Shown here piece after piece: positions 60,750 through 64,000 of a stretch of DNA of 64,000 bases. Source of the DNA: Hoplostethus atlanticus (Eukaryota > Chordata > Actinopteri > Trachichthyiformes > Trachichthyidae); the NCBI GenBank assembly GCA_034670405.1, contig JAXDDX010000018.1, positions 1,240,501-1,304,500 on the forward strand, written 5' to 3'. Numbering within the stretch: the first letter of the stretch is position 1; every line of letters begins with the position of its first letter. Made by a program: the position numbers and the translations under genes. Under the pieces are notes generated by a model that was given only the letters and a program-made list of their open reading frames with translations, ran no database searches and had not been told where the DNA came from.

Positions 60750-61680
60750 TGACCGACACCGTGTTTCACAATGACGTGTATACATGAATCCTTAAGCCCC
60801 CCCAGCAGCCTATGAAGAGACGCCTCATCGCAGTATTGACCAAAGCTGTGGGGTTCCCGCCATGGGACCGAGCCACTCGCTCACCCGATACACAGGACGC
60901 CTCAGTCATTGGTTCAGAAGCCCGAACTACAACAAAAATGCAACCACAACCACCCTCTCGGTGAAAAGTGTTTTCACTGCCGAGCGCTGAAGCCTAGTGA
61001 TGGCGTTGGCTGAGCGGAGCTTGGGCTGTCAGAGTCACAGCCACTATTTTATACATCCTGCCGGAGAGCCACGCATGAATATGTATGTCAGAGAGGCAGA
61101 AGTCATAACCTATGCAAGGCTTCATCATGCATAATGCAGCTGATCTACACCTCTCCAGAATGCGAGCGCGCACACACACACTCACACACACGACACTCAC
61201 AACTATATTGGGATGAGCAAGTAAACAAACGGCAGAACCCCCTCCGTTTCATACACATTCTCACACCCGGTGCTCCCTGCACCCAACACATGCATAATAC
61301 CTCCACACGTTCTTCCTCCCTCATTTCCACTTCAACCTCTTGCTCAAGTGCACACCAGATCAGTGCTCTCTCCTTATCTCTATACCCCCGAGCCGCCACC
61401 TCCCATCTTTTCATTTCTGTCTTTTGGAAACTGATTTTCACATTTTCATCTTTGATTGATATATTTCACTCTACGGAACGCGAGGGAAGACCGGCGTGCG
61501 ACAAAGGTCAAAGTAGAATCGAAAGCCTCGGCACCACAAGCGCATGGTAAGCTCATGCGCCCACTGAACTACCAGGACGCTCCGCTACCCTCCTTTTTCC
61601 TCTCTCGGTCACACATCACGGAGCGCCTTCTCTTTTGGGAACAGATGTAGTGTCGTTTTCAGCCAGACTGTAACTCCGGT
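60750..61680. other. CpG-richer stretch in dscaml1 intron 1
   Basis: CG dinucleotides are denser than in flanking DNA (for example GCGAGCGCGCAC, ACGGAACGCGAGG, GACCGGCGTGCG). No exon was recognised. It is a possible promoter or enhancer. Confidence 0.3.
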
Positions 61681-61856
61681 GCTTTGCACTACACTTCCTC
61701 TTCCCCTCTTTTCCCCCCACCTCCCTATGCTCTTCAGCCATCTCTCCATCTTTCACCTTTCTTTCAGTCTCTTTCAGTTTTTTCGTGGGTGATCAGGAGA
61801 CTTTCAAAGTTGGGAGTGCCAATGTATGTATGCGTGTTTAGGACAGAATGATTGTG

Positions 61857-61859
<3 letters not shown>

Positions 61860-61908
<49 letters not shown>
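61860..61908 (+). repeat. GT microsatellite
   Basis: Pure GT run of about 49 bp. Confidence 0.95.
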
Positions 61909-61910
<2 letters not shown>

Positions 61911-62415
61911 TCTGTGTACGAGGAAGCATAAAATAGAAGAAAGTGGGAGCAAATTGAATATGGTCGGAGGCACAGAGAGAACAAGATGCAGCGAGATAGA
62001 GGTAGGTGTGAGCTTATGGATAATCCTTTGGGGTCTGGCATAAGTAGGTGGTTGGTGGGTGGAGGAGTGGGGGAAGGTTGTTGGGGTTACATCTAATCAA
62101 GGCAGGGGTGTGCCCCCCCCCCCCGCCCCCCTTTCTGTAACCCTCCCCAATCTGCTACCCATCCCACCCGCCCGCCCACCCCACCACACCCACCCCCCTG
62201 GCCCGTGCTGTGTCAGTAAAAAAGTGTGCTACTTCAGCAGTCCCCTGGGACCTGCTCCCCCTCACATCAAAGCAGCCAGTTTCTCTCTTAATGTGAATAT
62301 CAAATCTGTGGATCACAAGTCCCAGCACAGTCTGCATAAACTGCCCCTCCCCCAACCTTTAATTCTGCCTAGTGATGAGGGAGAGAGAGGGAGGGGAGTT
62401 ACTGTGAGAGGAAGG

Positions 62416-62416
<1 letters not shown>

Positions 62417-62461
<45 letters not shown>
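62417..62461 (+). repeat. GA microsatellite
   Basis: Pure GA run of about 45 bp. Confidence 0.95.
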
Positions 62462-62464
<3 letters not shown>

Positions 62465-64000
62465 AACAAAAACAACTACTTGCTTCAGAGATTTGACATT
62501 TGCTGAACGTACGGTCCATCCTAAAATGTGCAGACCCAACACCCAATCAGATCTGGAAGAGGACCGGCTCAACTTGCGCATCTGCATCAGCATTGCATTA
62601 TTCAGAAGCATAAAATGTAATTCTTCATATTGATGCTGTTTGCTTGTGTTCCTTTTTTAGAAATAATTCATTCTTTTTTTCACAATGTCATTGGGGTGTC
62701 TAAAAGATATGAGGGCTGGTAGGAGAGCAGGAATGCCAGTGGCAGAGATGTGACATCCTATTGGTGAGGTGGGAAGTGTAACGAGCTTCGTTTCCCTGCT
62801 CCGCACTCCTACACCGGCACACTTGCCATCAGACCACAAAAATCGATCAATATTAAAGTGTAAAAATGTATGTTTTTGTGTACCAATTCAGATTTGTGTT
62901 GTTCAATTATATGGAGTGGCCATACCCATATACGTTAAGGGGATGTCAATCAGGTTCATTAGACCTTGAGACCCACTGGCTGTAAAAAAACAACAACAAC
63001 ATGCCTGCACAGTTCACTAACCAGATAAGACATTTTGATCTGTCTGATTTTTTTTTATTACCATACCCTTTCATTTCAAAATACAAGATTAAAATTACAT
63101 TATATATCCTTTTTATAGGCCCATGGCAATTTGCTACCAAAGCTATACTGTGAGTCTAGGATTTTCCAATGAGCCTCTTTAAAATGGATGTTTTTGTGTT
63201 TTCAGCTGAGAAATTGAATAATGCCGGTTTTGAACACCTTTGATTGGCAAAAATGGAAGCCTGCACCCTGCATGGGTAATGATTGGCACCCGTCTGGACC
63301 ACATAGCTCTTCATTGGGTGGTGCCTCAGATTGCGGCTGTAATTGTGCAGCCTAGCAAAGGCAACACGGGGATTTGGACGGGGAGGGGGGGGGGCAGTTT
63401 TGCATATTTCTATTTGTGGGAGCTGAGAGGTGGAGAAAATGAGAGCTTGCCCGGGTGAGAGATTGCCTTATTGCCTTTCATTTTTTTTATTCAAATAAAA
63501 TAGTTATATATTTCTAACATTAGACCTATCATCTGTTTTTCCATTTGATAAATCCGATTTTAAATTTGATCTGCAAAATAGGCCCACAGCAGGCCTACAG
63601 CCTCGAAACCAAAGGGTCCATTTTCTACACGCATTTCTGAATGGGGCTGCTAATTAAGTCACAATTCAGTAGCCTAAATATCGCAATTAGATTTAAATTT
63701 TTTTTTTTTTTAACTGATTAGGTTAATCAACAACAATTTACAAACTAAAAACCATTAATGAATGCATTTTCCAATAATTTCACATCAAATATAAGATTTC
63801 AAATCGGTGGAAGAATCACTGAAAAAGACTCAAATACTCTTAATCCTTAGCTGTTAGTAACCTAAGATTTTAAATATTTTTTAAAGGAAAAGATCAATCT
63901 GACTGAGTTGAGCAATATTATTTTATTGGAATTAGTCATGTGGAGATTTAGAATATTTTCTGGTGTGAAGAAGCCAATTTAAATGAACTTTCATTTATAA

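Larger units (their letters stand above)
56859..64000 (-). other. dscaml1: dscaml1 intron 1 (5' part not delimited), no exon recognised
   Basis: It contains GA and CA microsatellites, poly-C (59102-59120), a CpG-richer stretch (60750-61680) and AT-rich DNA. I looked on the minus strand for a short ATG plus hydrophobic leader ending at a donor and found none I could support. Exon 1 is probably outside the window. Confidence 0.6.

Noticed and set aside
56859-64000. Search for the dscaml1 signal-peptide exon
   Set aside because: No short minus-strand ATG plus hydrophobic leader ending in a phase-2 donor could be supported by eye.

Overview
The window is vertebrate nuclear DNA, and almost certainly teleost fish. 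Exons are short and separated by GT-AG introns. Non-coding DNA is full of CA/GT and GA/CT microsatellites and of fish-type mobile-element remnants (LINE pieces, a tRNA-derived SINE, small hAT-like elements). The encoded proteins are clear vertebrate orthologues with fish-like divergence. I cannot name the species.

Layout. (1) 1-1252, plus strand: the last four coding exons of a p190-type RhoGAP (arhgap35-like), followed by a long 3' UTR to about 3.68 kb. (2) 3.7-5.9 kb: intergenic DNA with a decayed LINE reverse-transcriptase fragment and a small hAT-like MITE. (3) 5.9-56.9 kb, minus strand: dscaml1, the Ig-superfamily adhesion molecule. I could place 32 coding exons (presumed exons 2-33) with canonical splice sites. 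They join into one uninterrupted frame of 2023 codons plus stop: ten Ig domains, six fibronectin type III domains, one transmembrane segment and a cytoplasmic tail with a C-terminal PDZ-binding motif. The signal-peptide exon was not found and probably lies beyond 64 kb. The two genes converge tail to tail.

Nested inside dscaml1 intron 25 (11.8-18.9 kb), on the opposite strand, is the C-terminal two thirds of a HIPK-like protein kinase gene (12.9-15.4 kb). It has two tandemly duplicated 3' exons whose phases make them mutually exclusive. The same intron holds a SINE, a tRNA-Cys(GCA) gene and a fragment of a transposon Myb/SANT-like ORF. Intron 6 (31.6-33.6 kb) holds a LINE reverse-transcriptase fragment with a hAT-like MITE inserted just after its YADD motif, bounded by a perfect 8-bp target duplication. 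The 17-kb intron 3 and the sequence right of 56.9 kb carry mostly simple repeats, a minisatellite, repeat tails and unassigned sequence.

Functionally, dscaml1 encodes a neuronal homophilic adhesion receptor, and the RhoGAP regulates Rho GTPase signalling. The nested kinase resembles the expanded HIPK-like kinases of fish; its N-lobe was not found, so it may be a 5'-truncated gene. The most interesting signals are the nested kinase and its duplicated exons, and the CA-repeat and G-tract elements lying at dscaml1 splice sites.
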